Below are positions 38,901 through 49,634 of a stretch of DNA of 64,000 bases, piece after piece. The stretch is taken from contig NC_037593.1 of NCBI RefSeq assembly GCF_003073045.1, positions 2,843,525 through 2,907,524 of the forward strand, in the 5' to 3' direction. The first letter of the stretch is position 1. The number at the start of each line of letters is the position of its first letter. This DNA is from Pomacea canaliculata (Eukaryota > Mollusca > Gastropoda > Architaenioglossa > Ampullariidae). The notes beneath the pieces were generated by a model that searched no databases, was not told the origin of the DNA, and was given only the letters and a program-made list of their open reading frames with translations. A program made the position numbers and the translations under genes.

Positions 38901-41900
38901 TATCAGAGTATTTATCATGCAAAAGATGTTACCATCAAAGACTATGGCAAACTTACAAAGTTTACATCATAAATACATTTTTTAAATTAAAATACTTTCC
39001 AAATCTCAGAATTAAAAAATACTGATGATTTCAGTAAATGAAACTTAATTGTCTGCACTTCTCATGTAACTCACATTTGTAGATCTTTGGTACGTTTTTC
39101 CCTGGACAAGGTGTATGCATAAAGGTCCATGTTCTTCATGTGAAAAGGATCAAGAGCGCGAATCTACAAAATTAAACAGATCAATTAACATTTTCTCAGT
39201 TCCCAACCATAACTTGAAAATATTCAATGTATCATAAAAAAAGGAGACTTCTAAATTAGTATATGTCTTTCTTTTTGTGTTATCTTCTAGATAAAAACTT
39301 GCTTTCATCATAGACTGAAAAATAACACTTCTCCTAGTAAGTCTGGGCATCACCCAAGGACATTCTTTTCAAATAACTGTTTAGACCATTATGAGATATA
39401 AACTCCCCAAATCTGACTGAAAATCCATTCCCATTCTGGAGTGAGATCAAGGGATTTCCCCCCCTGAAGCAGAAAGTAGATGCTGCTGGGTATCACCACA
39501 TAAGCATTTGCTTCAAGTTCTTGGCTCTTTCAACGAAGTTAGAACTGAAAAAGTAGTTAATCTATGAGTGTTATACCCCCCCCCCCACACACACACACAC
39601 ACAAAATAATCACAGCTCATTTTTTTAAAGACAATAATATTGCTATAGACTATTAATTACCCCCTCAAGCTAATGGCAATAAAGGGAATTTTATATTCTA
39701 ACTTATCAGCAACTTTCAGCTTAATTTCACATTTTCTTTGATTAGCATTTAAACTTTTTATAAACATGAAGTACTTACTCGCAGAAATGCCATAGCAGCT
39801 TCAGTGTATTGGCCAGCCATAAACAGTGCTTCAGCCAGGCAATCCTGTAGGTGAATGTTGTCTCGCAGTCCTGGCTGTTTTATAAATAAAATTCATGCAT
39901 TTATTTTATTTATTTACACTACATGTATTTATTTTTTCCTTTCCTGTTTCAATAAAGAAGCTTAACTCTAAAATGTGTTTTTTCCTTTCTGTCATTTACA
40001 TTTGTTCAACAATGCACTCACACAAATTAAACAGACATAGTACTTTGTAGCACACTTTACTGCTAGAACAAATAAAACCTTTCTAAAATTCAAAGGCAGA
40101 CAAACCTTAGTTTCTAAGCTGCGAAGAGATGAAATGGCCATAACATGTTCTCTTGTGGCCATTGAAGCATAGCAACGAATAAGCCCTGTCAGCCTTGGTA
40201 CAAAACAAAACAAGAGAGAATGTTTCTACCATTTTAATATAATTATCAGTCTATGACATTTTTTTTGTTTCGCATGAAAAACTACTCTGCTGCTATTTTA
40301 ATATATATTCTTTGCTTCTGTTGCCAATATTTGCGAAAATATATTCCAAATCTTTTCAAATAATACACCTTCATGCACAATCATGCAAGACTTCTTTTTA
40401 TAATCAGTCACTTACCATTCACAGTTTGAAAAAAAAGGAGCAGTAGCCATAATAGCCGACATGACATCTGGACCACGCATGCCCAGAGTCAAAAGTTCTC
40501 GAACTGCTACTAATCCTAGTGGGTGTTCCCTACACAACAAAAATCACAAGCATGTACTACCAAGGAAAGGCATGAATCAATGAACCCTAGGCAGTAACTT
40601 GTTTACAGAACAAGCTCTAGCAGCTCCTACACTCATTCTTGTAAATCTCATTTTTCAAGCTCATTGTAACCTCTATCGCTTTTAAAACTAAAAAAGAAAC
40701 TATCATCACTAGGTGAAAACAATACAGAATGTGCTTTGATGCCTACGCTGTCCTCAGTGTGTCTTTTCTTTATGTCCAAGTAACTGTAAATAATAGTCAG
40801 AAAGTACAAGTATCTCCGTCAACATTGAAGCACCTGAGAACTTCCTTGTAACATGTAAGTGCTGAGCGATCACGGCCATCATGCTGGTACAGGCGAGCAA
40901 GAGCCAGGTTGATTTTTGCTGTTCGCTGTTTAGTGCTGATGCTCTCCAGCTGAAGAAGGAAAGCCAAAAAGGATCGTAAAAAGGATGATTTTGATTGGAC
41001 ACTTTGGAACTATTTCGAGAGTATTCAAAAGTCTGATGCCTAAAATGGCAACAAAGAATACAAGGCAGGTATCCTTGATATGTAAATTAAAACTACCATT
41101 TCTAGTAATTTAATGCCCTCATTTGTTACTGCATAGCAAAGAAAGGTGAGATGCCCAAATACATTTCACATTTATTTTTTATATTTCATTATAGTACTAC
41201 AATATCCTACAATATCCTATGTTCGAATTTGGCTCTATTCAGAACAAAGGAACTCAACAGCCATTTTTTCTCTCATATCATATATCACGTGTAAACACCA
41301 GGTCAGTCTGGAAAGCTGTGCATAACTATCTTCAGATTATATGAACAGTGAAAAAAAGTAAAGAAATATGAAGTTTATATAAGTGGGTAAGGTGGCTGCA
41401 ATATTTCTAAATGTGTACATTGCAAGTAATTAACTGCTTCTCACCACTTGTAAGGCTTCCGAAGTTTCCTTGAGTTTCATGTGACACTGATAGACACGAA
41501 ATTTTACGTCTACCTCTGATGTCAAATCCTGTCCACCATAAAATAATTTATGGCCAAAATATTTTTTAAATCCTTGCAGTATATTAATAGAAAAACAATC
41601 TTAAGACAGCATCATATATGTATACTTTATAACACAGTTATCTTTTGTTGACTAGGATGATTTATCCTCCAAAAGGATTAACAGGAATGGCAATCGATCC
41701 TTCTCTCACAAAAAACATTGTATCCTCAGAAACATGCCTGCCTGCATGTACAGGCACACAATTGCAATTATCATTCGAAGTGTTCTGTTTCTGAAACTTG
41801 GTTATATACTTTTATATTGTGGTAACAATTTTTTCACTTATAAATGATGATATATATATGTGTAAGTGTGAGTGAGAAAAGGAAGGTGGTGAGGATTTCT

Positions 41901-43940
41901 TCCATCTCTCCAACCTCTGCGCAATTAAAAAAAAACCATATCAACTCACTTGAGTGGTCCCGCATTTTCCCTTTACTTTGTTGATGGCTTTCTTCAGTAG
42001 GAATGACTTCTTGAAGGCTCTCTAATAATAATAAAGAAGCCCTACAAATTACATTTACTTTCACGACTGAGAAAAACAGGTTTACATGACTTCTTACTAC
42101 TTTCTTTGTGTGAAGTTTGAATTCAGATAATGCATCCAATTAGACCAGGATACCAATGTAGCTGGACAAAAGTGATAAGGATGACAGATGTTAATCTACG
42201 AAATAATAATCTTTAAAAAAAAACATAAGAATAAAGTTACCAAAAAAAGTTACCAAATTTTCTGACTAGACATATTCCATTTTGACAAAATGTTTGTCCA
42301 GTTTTTCTGTTTATATGCCTACAATAAATATGCCTCTTCTGCAACTGTTCATCTTGAAATCCATAACTAGAGTGCTCTGATGTTTCCATAAGTTGTTTTA
42401 TTTTGTGCATGTGCAGATATATATGTGCGTGTGTGATTTTAAAGTGTCTACAGTTTGCATTCTTCTTATTCCTAGTCGCCCCCAGTGGAGCATACGGCTG
42501 AAACTACTACCCGCCATTGCACCCAGTTCTGGGCGTCCCTTTCCAGATGGGACCATGTCATGCCAGCTGCCTCTGCTTCTCCATGGACTGATCTCCTCCA
42601 TGTCTGTGTGGCTCTACCAACCCTGCACCTTCCATGTGGGTTCCAGCCCAGACCTTGTCTTGTTAAATTGTCGGCTGGCTTTAGCAGGGTGTGACCGATC
42701 CAGCCCCACTTTCGCTTCTTGATGTCTTGGCTGGCAGGCTTTTGGTTGGTTCTCTCCCACAGGTCTGTATTGGAAATCTTCTCGTACCATCTGACATTGA
42801 GGATGTGGCGCAGACATCTGTTGACGAATGTCTGAATCTTGTTGGTAATGGTGTTTGTCATACGCCATGTGTCAGATCCATATAGGACTGACCTTACATT
42901 TGTGTTAAAGATGTGAATCTTGGTGTGTAGAGGTAAAGCCTTTGAGTTCCAGATAGGTCACAGGGTGTGAAACGCAAGCCTGGCTTTGTTTATTCAGCCT
43001 GGATGATGGCAGTGAGTTTTGGTGGAAATCCGTAGTGTGCATCACCTTCCAGATGGTTTCCCTGTCTACGGAGTCAAAAGCTTCCTCAAAATCCACAAAT
43101 GTTATGTAGAGTGGCGACTGTCATTCAATAATATTTCGTAGCGTAGCATGGATGGATACATAAAGAGAATATCCCTGGTTTACTAGAAAAACAAAACTGT
43201 GTGTGTGTGCATATAATTGTATGAATTTGCAGGTGCTGTGTTATTCTTTGATACATTATTATTAAGAGACAAAGTCATTTCCTTACCACTGCCTTTCGGT
43301 ATTCACCAAGTTGAAAACAAGCATTGCCACAGTAGACAAAGCACTGGTATTTTTGTGCCAGAGTCAAAAGCTCACATTCTTCATTGTTTTCACTTAAAGA
43401 CAGCACCAGTGAAAACTAAAATCCCACAGAAAATACAAAATGTTACAAGTAATCTGTATTTTTTTTGGATGGTAACGAGGTTTACTATTATTAGAAATAT
43501 TTATCTCAAGTCAAATGTGATCACTAGTTGTCACATTGTAAATGCAAGAAGAGACTTTACATCGCCTTACTAGTAAATGTTTTAAAATCTCAATACGATA
43601 TGAAAATAATAGGCATCTGGGATAAACAACAAATTCCCGGCTACATGTACGATTGAATAATGATACATTGCTCATTTGATCTGTTAGCAGCCTTCTGCTG
43701 TTTACCCCCATGAGTTTGTGTAAACGTGTGTATGTTATATGCACGTGAAGTTTGTTTAACATTATTTTTTCCCATTCACAACCTGCACAATATTTTCATT
43801 TTAAAATGTGTTATGCTAAATAATGTTTACAATCGGTCAAGATTATCTCATGACTGAAAAGTCAGCCGTCTTACCAGATGGATAAAGTCTTCATACAACT
43901 CTGCTTGGTACAGTTGACGAATATGATCGAATAGGTTCAT
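35987..43940 (-). CDS. ANAPC7: Anaphase-promoting complex subunit 7 (ANAPC7/APC7)
   Basis: TPR scaffold subunit of the APC/C ubiquitin ligase, which controls mitotic exit in the nucleus/cytoplasm. Seventeen coding exons in gene order: 43940-43875, 43415-43287, 42021-41950, 41528-41445, 40949-40834, 40529-40416, 40193-40106, 39874-39779, 39163-39075, 38778-38649, 38403-38262, 38117-38017, 37580-37536, 37428-37316, 37105-36989, 36581-36461, 36049-35987. Total 1686 nt, 561 residues (human 565). The start MNLFDHIRQLYQAELY aligns with human MNVIDHVRDMAAAGLH. RQRTAKINLALARLYQ, LDPFHMKNMDLYAYTLSRE, QALLLKGAALQELNRMQDAL and YLEAVYIMCDILSQEQDYD each match the human TPR blocks in order. The C-terminus is acidic (DVEVEDVPGSDNE, then DFDGSDMESTWSDTE), as in human. 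A LINE fragment sits in intron 2. Acceptor of exon 7 is set at 40193 because it alone keeps frame (WLTGLIRCYA). Confidence 0.96.
39576..39603 (+). repeat. C run plus (AC)n microsatellite
   Basis: Eleven C followed by an AC repeat in the ANAPC7 intron between exons 39874-39779 and 39163-39075. Confidence 0.8.
42462..43170 (-). mobile_element. RTE/endonuclease-RT-type LINE, truncated copy A
   Basis: On the minus strand it encodes an RT start (LYITFVDFEEAFDSVDRETI), then after an internal deletion the family's C-terminus: NVRWYEKISNTDLWERTN, IKKRKWGWIGHTLLKPADN, LTRQGLGWNPHGRCRVGRA, then TWSHLERDAQNW..WR. The stop lies close to the 3' end. It is inserted in ANAPC7 intron 2 (between exons 43415-43287 and 42021-41950), in gene-sense orientation. 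Copy B of the same family is at 53370-53810. Confidence 0.85.
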
Positions 43941-44099
43941 TTCTGTTAGCTCGATAATCCCTCTTATCTTTTTTTTTCTTTGTATAAAATATGGTCTTTC
44001 TTGATGTGATCAATCAGAATGTGGTTTCGACCCTTGGTACGGCACTAGAAATTGAAATACGCGCAGAAGACCCAACTTCCGCCTCTTGCAGCCTTTATA

Positions 44100-44175
44100 T
44101 TTTCGCTCTTTCTATTGGATTAAGTTTTATATTTGGGTCAATATTAAACCAATCAAAAAACAGCATCCAATTGTA
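44100..44175. promoter_or_regulatory. CCAAT-box cluster, candidate bidirectional promoter of ANAPC7 / PTRH2
   Basis: CCAAT at 44149-44153 and 44167-44171 on the plus strand and ATTGG at 44114-44118 (CCAAT on minus) lie 160-230 nt upstream of the ANAPC7 ATG (43940). They are 660-720 nt upstream of the PTRH2 ATG. Both-strand CCAAT clusters are usual in shared promoters of housekeeping genes. Function is inferred. Confidence 0.4.
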
Positions 44176-44829
44176 GCGATTTCAGGGAGATAATTCTATC
44201 AAAACACGCTCGTCTGTTCGGCGTCGCACGAGGTTTCATTCTGGTATGGTATACAGAACCCATGTCTTTATTAGCTTGTTGGATGCAGACGTTTGGACAA
44301 GATTTTCTAACCTTTCATTTCTTAGTTTAGTCTTACAGACTTTTTCATGCACTGTGCTACTCTACAGCATGAACTAGCAGTAGACTGTATATCGTCGATC
44401 AAGAGTTGCGCAACAAACACCAACCACCACTTTAGCCACAGTTACTAATAAATAAAGAAATAAAACATTGTTTTTTGTGTGACGTCTTGTGATCTGGGGC
44501 GTAATTGTATCAACAGCACATTGGGGGCTCCGTTTCCGAGAATTAGACATACTCATCTAAATAAGCATGTAGCTCAGGTTTTACTCCCTTACCTGGCATA
44601 CCTTTTAACTTGCCGGATTCTCACCCTCATACTAACATCTCCTGGCTGGTACCAGCTGACGAGCGCTTATTCTGCACCCTTAGTGGTGTTTAGAGGTACC
44701 ATATCTACTGGGCTACGCATATTAACAACTTATTATGGAATGCCCATGAGTAAGCTAAATAACTTTTTCGGTCTGAGATTTGACAAGCAGTTGAAACGGA
44801 AAAATTTCTTTCAGATTGCAGCAAACCCG

Positions 44830-47760
44830 ATGGGCAGTCCAACAATGGAGTTTGACCGGACTGCAGCCATGATCTCAGCCACCATTGGTGTGGGGCTTGG
44901 CATTGCTATCGGCTGGGGTTTAAAGGGCCGTAATTCAAAAGCAATCACAAAAAACGTTTTGGAAGATGTAAGATGCTTGACTTTGCATCACGAAGCCTGT
45001 GATAGAGTCAATGAACCACATGCCCACTGAAAATTTAAATGCATTTGGCCATAAATGTTAGCAAACTGCATATATCATAGTGAGAAGTAAGAGTAACAGA
45101 TTAGTTCCCTGCCCATTTTTATAAAAGGTTGCCTAAAAATAGACCTGATTTGTACTGATTGCGTGGAAGGATTGCACAACTGCTCGACATCTGCACATAA
45201 TTTTTAAGCTCTTTATGCTAGTAATAAGTTTAAATAAGGAGACAGATGTCTTTTATAGTGTGTCATTTGGGGAATATATATAGTTTTAGGGATGTGTTCT
45301 GAATGGACATTTCAGGTGACAGAAACTGTAAAAGTCATGGGAGATAGCAGGGACCGCAAAATGGTGCTTGTGGTCAGAAATGATCTGAAGATGGGAAAGG
45401 GGAAGATTGCTGCTCAGGTAATATTGCTGATAATTTTGTAAACTTATGTTTACACTGGTTTCATAAAGAAAGTATAGTAGTATATTTCACTTAATTACTT
45501 CTCAGAGACCAACAACCAAGCTAATCCAGGAGTTCTGACCACACAATCTTGTATAGGCTAGGCTAAGCTATGATTTTTGGTAGTTACATGTATTATATGC
45601 ATTTTAAAACTAAGGAGTTTAATGGGACATAACCCCATAAGTTGAGCAGTATCTGAATTTGTAAAGATGAATAGTATGTTAGTCTCTCTGCACTTAGTTT
45701 TGAAAAATATAATTTGATATGTATATATGAATTTATTGTAGTGTGCACATGCAGCTGTAGGAGCTGTAGAGAAAGCCAGCCGAAAAGATCCCAGCAATCT
45801 TCGACAGTGGCGCCTTACTGGGCAACAGAAGGTTGTTGTCAAAGTAGAAGATGAAGCCTCTTTGTACGTATGACGGTGGTTTTTGTTTTTTTCATTTAAA
45901 CCATTATCCTCTTTGGATCTAGGATTAACTTATGTTCACAGAGATATGTGAGTAGGCCTGTTGTGTTATACCCCAGTTTTTGTCACCATGTGACATGTTA
46001 TTGTGGATCAGAAACTTAATATCTTTGCATCCTAGTTGCCACATTGATCATTTACAGGCATTGCATGAAATTTTGATTATTCTGTGTATAGTAAGAAACA
46101 GATGTCTTAAATACATAATTCTTATGTATAATGTGTATTATTCATATGTAATTTTAAAATTGAATTTAATCATAGCACAAAAAACTATGAACATCATACA
46201 AGAAACTTGTTACAGCATTTAAAAGAGTTTCTTGCATTTTACCTAGAATGATCTAAAAGAGTGTTTATTTCTTGTTTATTTTTGTTACTTATGTGTTCTT
46301 ATATTTAATATTTATTTAACATGTTTTAATGTAACTGCATTAAGACAAGTGATGTTCTCTGCATGTGCAGGCTAGATCTGGCAGAGAAAGCTATAGCATC
46401 AGGACTAGTTACCTGTCTCATCAGCGATGCTGGTCGTACACAGATAGCTCCTGGTTCTAAAACAGTCCTTGGTGTTGGACCAGGTTAGAAAATAATGATG
46501 CAAAAATTTTTAAAGCGCATACTCACACTGCTAAGGAGCATGCTTTTAGCGCTTAAGAATAAGATCGAGCCATGGACAACATACAATGGACAGGAAAAGA
46601 AACTACTTATGAAATATGAAAGAAGAAACAACAGCACTGATAATGAGTATAAAAGAATACAGAAAATGCAAAGAGGAACCAACTAATAAAGACAGAGTAT
46701 CATGATTTTGCTTAAGGAAGATGAGCAGGAAAGTAGCAGTAAGCGGAAATGTGTGTGAAAAAGGACTAGCATTGTGGGAACTGGTGTTAGGAGTAATGTT
46801 TAAGGAAGAGGTGCGTTTTCAGTTCATGAAAAAAGAAGGGAGAGGAAATGAGCATGCAAATAACGGAGAAAACATTAAATGCCATGAATGCTGTTTTTTG
46901 TAGACCAGGAAATAATCATGTGTGTTAAAAGATGCTAGTAAAGTACAGCGTCATGCTCATTTGAGTGATCTTGCTATGCTTTACATGCAGTGTTGATATA
47001 AATTTGGATGATCATGAAGCTTGAAGGAATATGCAGACTGAATTGATTGTTAATTCCCTCCCCCATATTTTGATGTCTATGCCCATATAGATGCTAATTT
47101 AAAGAAGCTGGGTTGATTTTTATTAGTCATTTATATTATTATATTAATTCCAACTAACCTAATCATTGACCCTTCTATTATGGGTTTATACGCACCATAT
47201 GACTAGTGCATTCTATTCCTCCCTCCCATAAAGACAGTCACATACAGGCAACGGATGTTCTCCCACTGTGCTGGTAGGCAGTGGAACACTCTTCCACATC
47301 ACATTCGCCACTCTGACTCCAAAGCTACGTTCAAACGTTCTCTGAAAACATATGTTCACAAAGTACTATCCCTGAAATACTATCCTTAACTCCCTGGCAG
47401 TACTGTCACGTGAACCATCAAGTACAGCTTCAACTGTTTACAGTGTCCTTCATACCTTCATCCATTGCTTTACATTTTGCACCTCCACGTATCTCACTGT
47501 TCACTATCTGTTCATTTATCATATCTTGGTTGTGTGCTTTGCAAATTATAATTTTAATAACCCATTATTATTATATGAATCTCAGTCCTGGGGACATTTA
47601 ACTAGGGATTGAATAATAATTTTATTTATGTGTAATGTTTAAAACTGACAAAAAAAGTTGACAGTATCAAAGAGTTAATTTGAAATGTTACTTTTTTTCT
47701 TTTGTTTTAGGACCTTGTGAACTGGTGGATCAAGTGACTGGACATTTAAAACTACTGTGA
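44830..47760 (+). CDS. PTRH2: Peptidyl-tRNA hydrolase 2, mitochondrial (PTRH2/Bit1)
   Basis: Pth2-fold enzyme that cleaves peptidyl-tRNA, anchored in the mitochondrial outer membrane; in animals also called Bit1 for a role in anoikis. Exons: 44830-44967, 45316-45417, 45742-45863, 46371-46483, 47711-47760; 525 nt, 174 residues (human 179). The start at 44830 ([10 protein letters not shown]) precedes a hydrophobic anchor, [15 protein letters not shown], about residues 15-30. A longer upstream open frame exists but lacks similarity. The catalytic core is intact: [16 protein letters not shown] followed by [14 protein letters not shown], then [30 protein letters not shown] and the C-terminal VTGHLKLL. 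Every residue of the Pth2 signature ([22 protein letters not shown]) is present. It lies divergent from ANAPC7 across 890 nt. Confidence 0.96.
47225..47580 (+). mobile_element. CR1/L2-like LINE 3' fragment, second copy
   Basis: Aligns with the 3' part of the element at 27535-28380 (blocks such as gcagtggaac..cttccacat, cgttctctgaaaaca, ctccctggca) and ends in an ATTATTAT tail. It lies in PTRH2 intron 4. Confidence 0.7.
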
Positions 47761-49634
47761 ACTGTGTGCATTTGTGTGTTGGGAAGGTATATGTGTACAT
47801 GTATGATGTATGTATCTTTTGTGAATGCAGATCTGTCCATAAGTGTTAATTTATATCCTGTAGCAAAGGTTTTTTTTCAAGTGCAAATGGTCACCAACAA
47901 TCTCTCATTCCTCAGTCTGCTACCACAATGTCCACAGCACTAAAATAGTCTTACTGGATATGGGAAATCTTGATGTTTACCTTGTTAGATAGTGATCGTT
48001 GATGTGATTGAACATTTTTTTCTTGCTGAGACAACTCATTGATATTTATAATATTTTGGGGTCTGCCTAGGTGACCTTTGTGTCTTTCTTTGGTAGAACT
48101 CAGGCTGTGCTAGTGGATGGCCATCTATTGGCAAGCACACCTTTGGGATCCCTCAGAATTTGTTTATGCACAAAGCTTTTATCTCTGTTGGTTTGGTCTT
48201 ATGCTATTTCCAGTCAATTCTTTGCCTATAAAGCTCATCTCTACAGTTCTGTCTCATCTTAGATGTCACAAACTGCTTTTCAGAATTAAGAATCATGCAT
48301 CTTAGAGGTGAAATTTTGGATGGTTGCAAACAATTTACAACTTAATGATAATAAAAATAATAAAAAGTTGGCTTCTATAGCACCTTATTCTCCCCCGTGG
48401 ACAAGCTCAAGGCTCTTCACTGCTGAATGAAATGATAAGTGCACTTCACACTTTGGCAGATGGGGTGGTCCAAAGACATCTGTGGGCTGTACTTTGCCCA
48501 CCCTTGTAATAGAGGCTAATGAAGCCATTAGGGGTGAACCTACATCATGTCTACTTAATGATACCTAAAGCTAGTATGTTAATAATAAATAGCTAAGGGA
48601 ATCGTATATTGTCAACCATCACTAGACATGAGTGTACATTAAAAAATAAAATTGACTTCCCGCATTACCAGTCAAAATGGACATGTTAAGAATTTTTATT
48701 ATTGTACATTAAATGGACAGATAAGAGTATGTTTGTATACAAAAGGGGAGAGAGTGATGCTGATAGAAAATGATATGCACTCACTTGCTTGTAAAGTTTC
48801 TAATTAATGTTGGCTTTGAAAGGTATGCAATTTGTCAAGTTTATTTTTTTGAGAGTTTATGAACCTACAAATTCGATGTTTTGACCAGTTTTACATGCAG
48901 ACCACACTTTCTTGGTGAGTTGTATGTTCTGCATTTGTCTGTATCTGTACTTGAATACATTTCTTTAATTCAGTCTTGCAGTGTTGCGTTGTATATATTT
49001 AGTGACTAAAATATGCATGTCTAAGCACATTAATGACCAACATTCCTTTGGTTTCCCCTTACCTGTAGAGGAAATCCCACCAAAAACTTAAGTTTTAACT
49101 TGTGATGGGAAATAATTCATGGTCTATCATCTAAGCCAGTAGTGCCAAAGGTCTTCATTGGACATGAGATAAAATCTTGCTGGCCAGAACAAGGTGGTTT
49201 TGCCAGTATTGTGATGTGAAATTATTTTGTGTCTGGTTAAAATGAGTGGGCTAAACTTTCTGGTTTATCAGTAAACATGGACATATTTACAATTGTCACT
49301 ATTTCATATGAGCAGCTAACCATTTTTTTTTTTTAATATGCTGATAGTTGACTCAGAATGCTAAATAAGTGGTAAAGATAACTGGTTATTTCACATCCAC
49401 TTCTTGTAACATGAAATTTATTTATGGGAAAATGGTCAGGTAACAGGCATATGCAAACTTTTGAAATTATGCAACTGTACATATATACACATCCTTTGCT
49501 CTTCTGTTCCACCCCAAACAACATTTCTGTACAAAAGGAAAATTTAACACTTACACCAGTGCTTATGGTGGAAAGTATGTTCAGGACATAAATAACAGTA
49601 ACTCTGCACCCAGTTTTAGTTCAGTCTATTCAGT
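47761..49634. other. PTRH2 3' flank and intergenic, convergent with KptA-LRR gene
   Basis: No coding signal. Minus-strand AATAAA at 49422-49417 lies about 215 nt past the KptA-LRR stop and is a good poly(A) candidate. A repeat tail is at 48345-48440. Confidence 0.45.
48345..48440 (-). repeat. Dispersed-repeat 3' tail
   Basis: An AAT-rich run followed by ctatagcacctta...gacaagctcaaggc; on the minus strand it reads GCCTTGAGC..TGCTATAG..ATT, the common LINE/SINE-type tail. Confidence 0.35.

Noticed and set aside
44479-44829. Longer PTRH2 N-terminus from an upstream in-frame ATG
   Set aside because: It adds about 117 residues with no similarity, while the family starts just before the membrane anchor; the region also contains the promoter-like CCAAT area upstream. 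ATG 44830 gives 174 residues against 179 in human.
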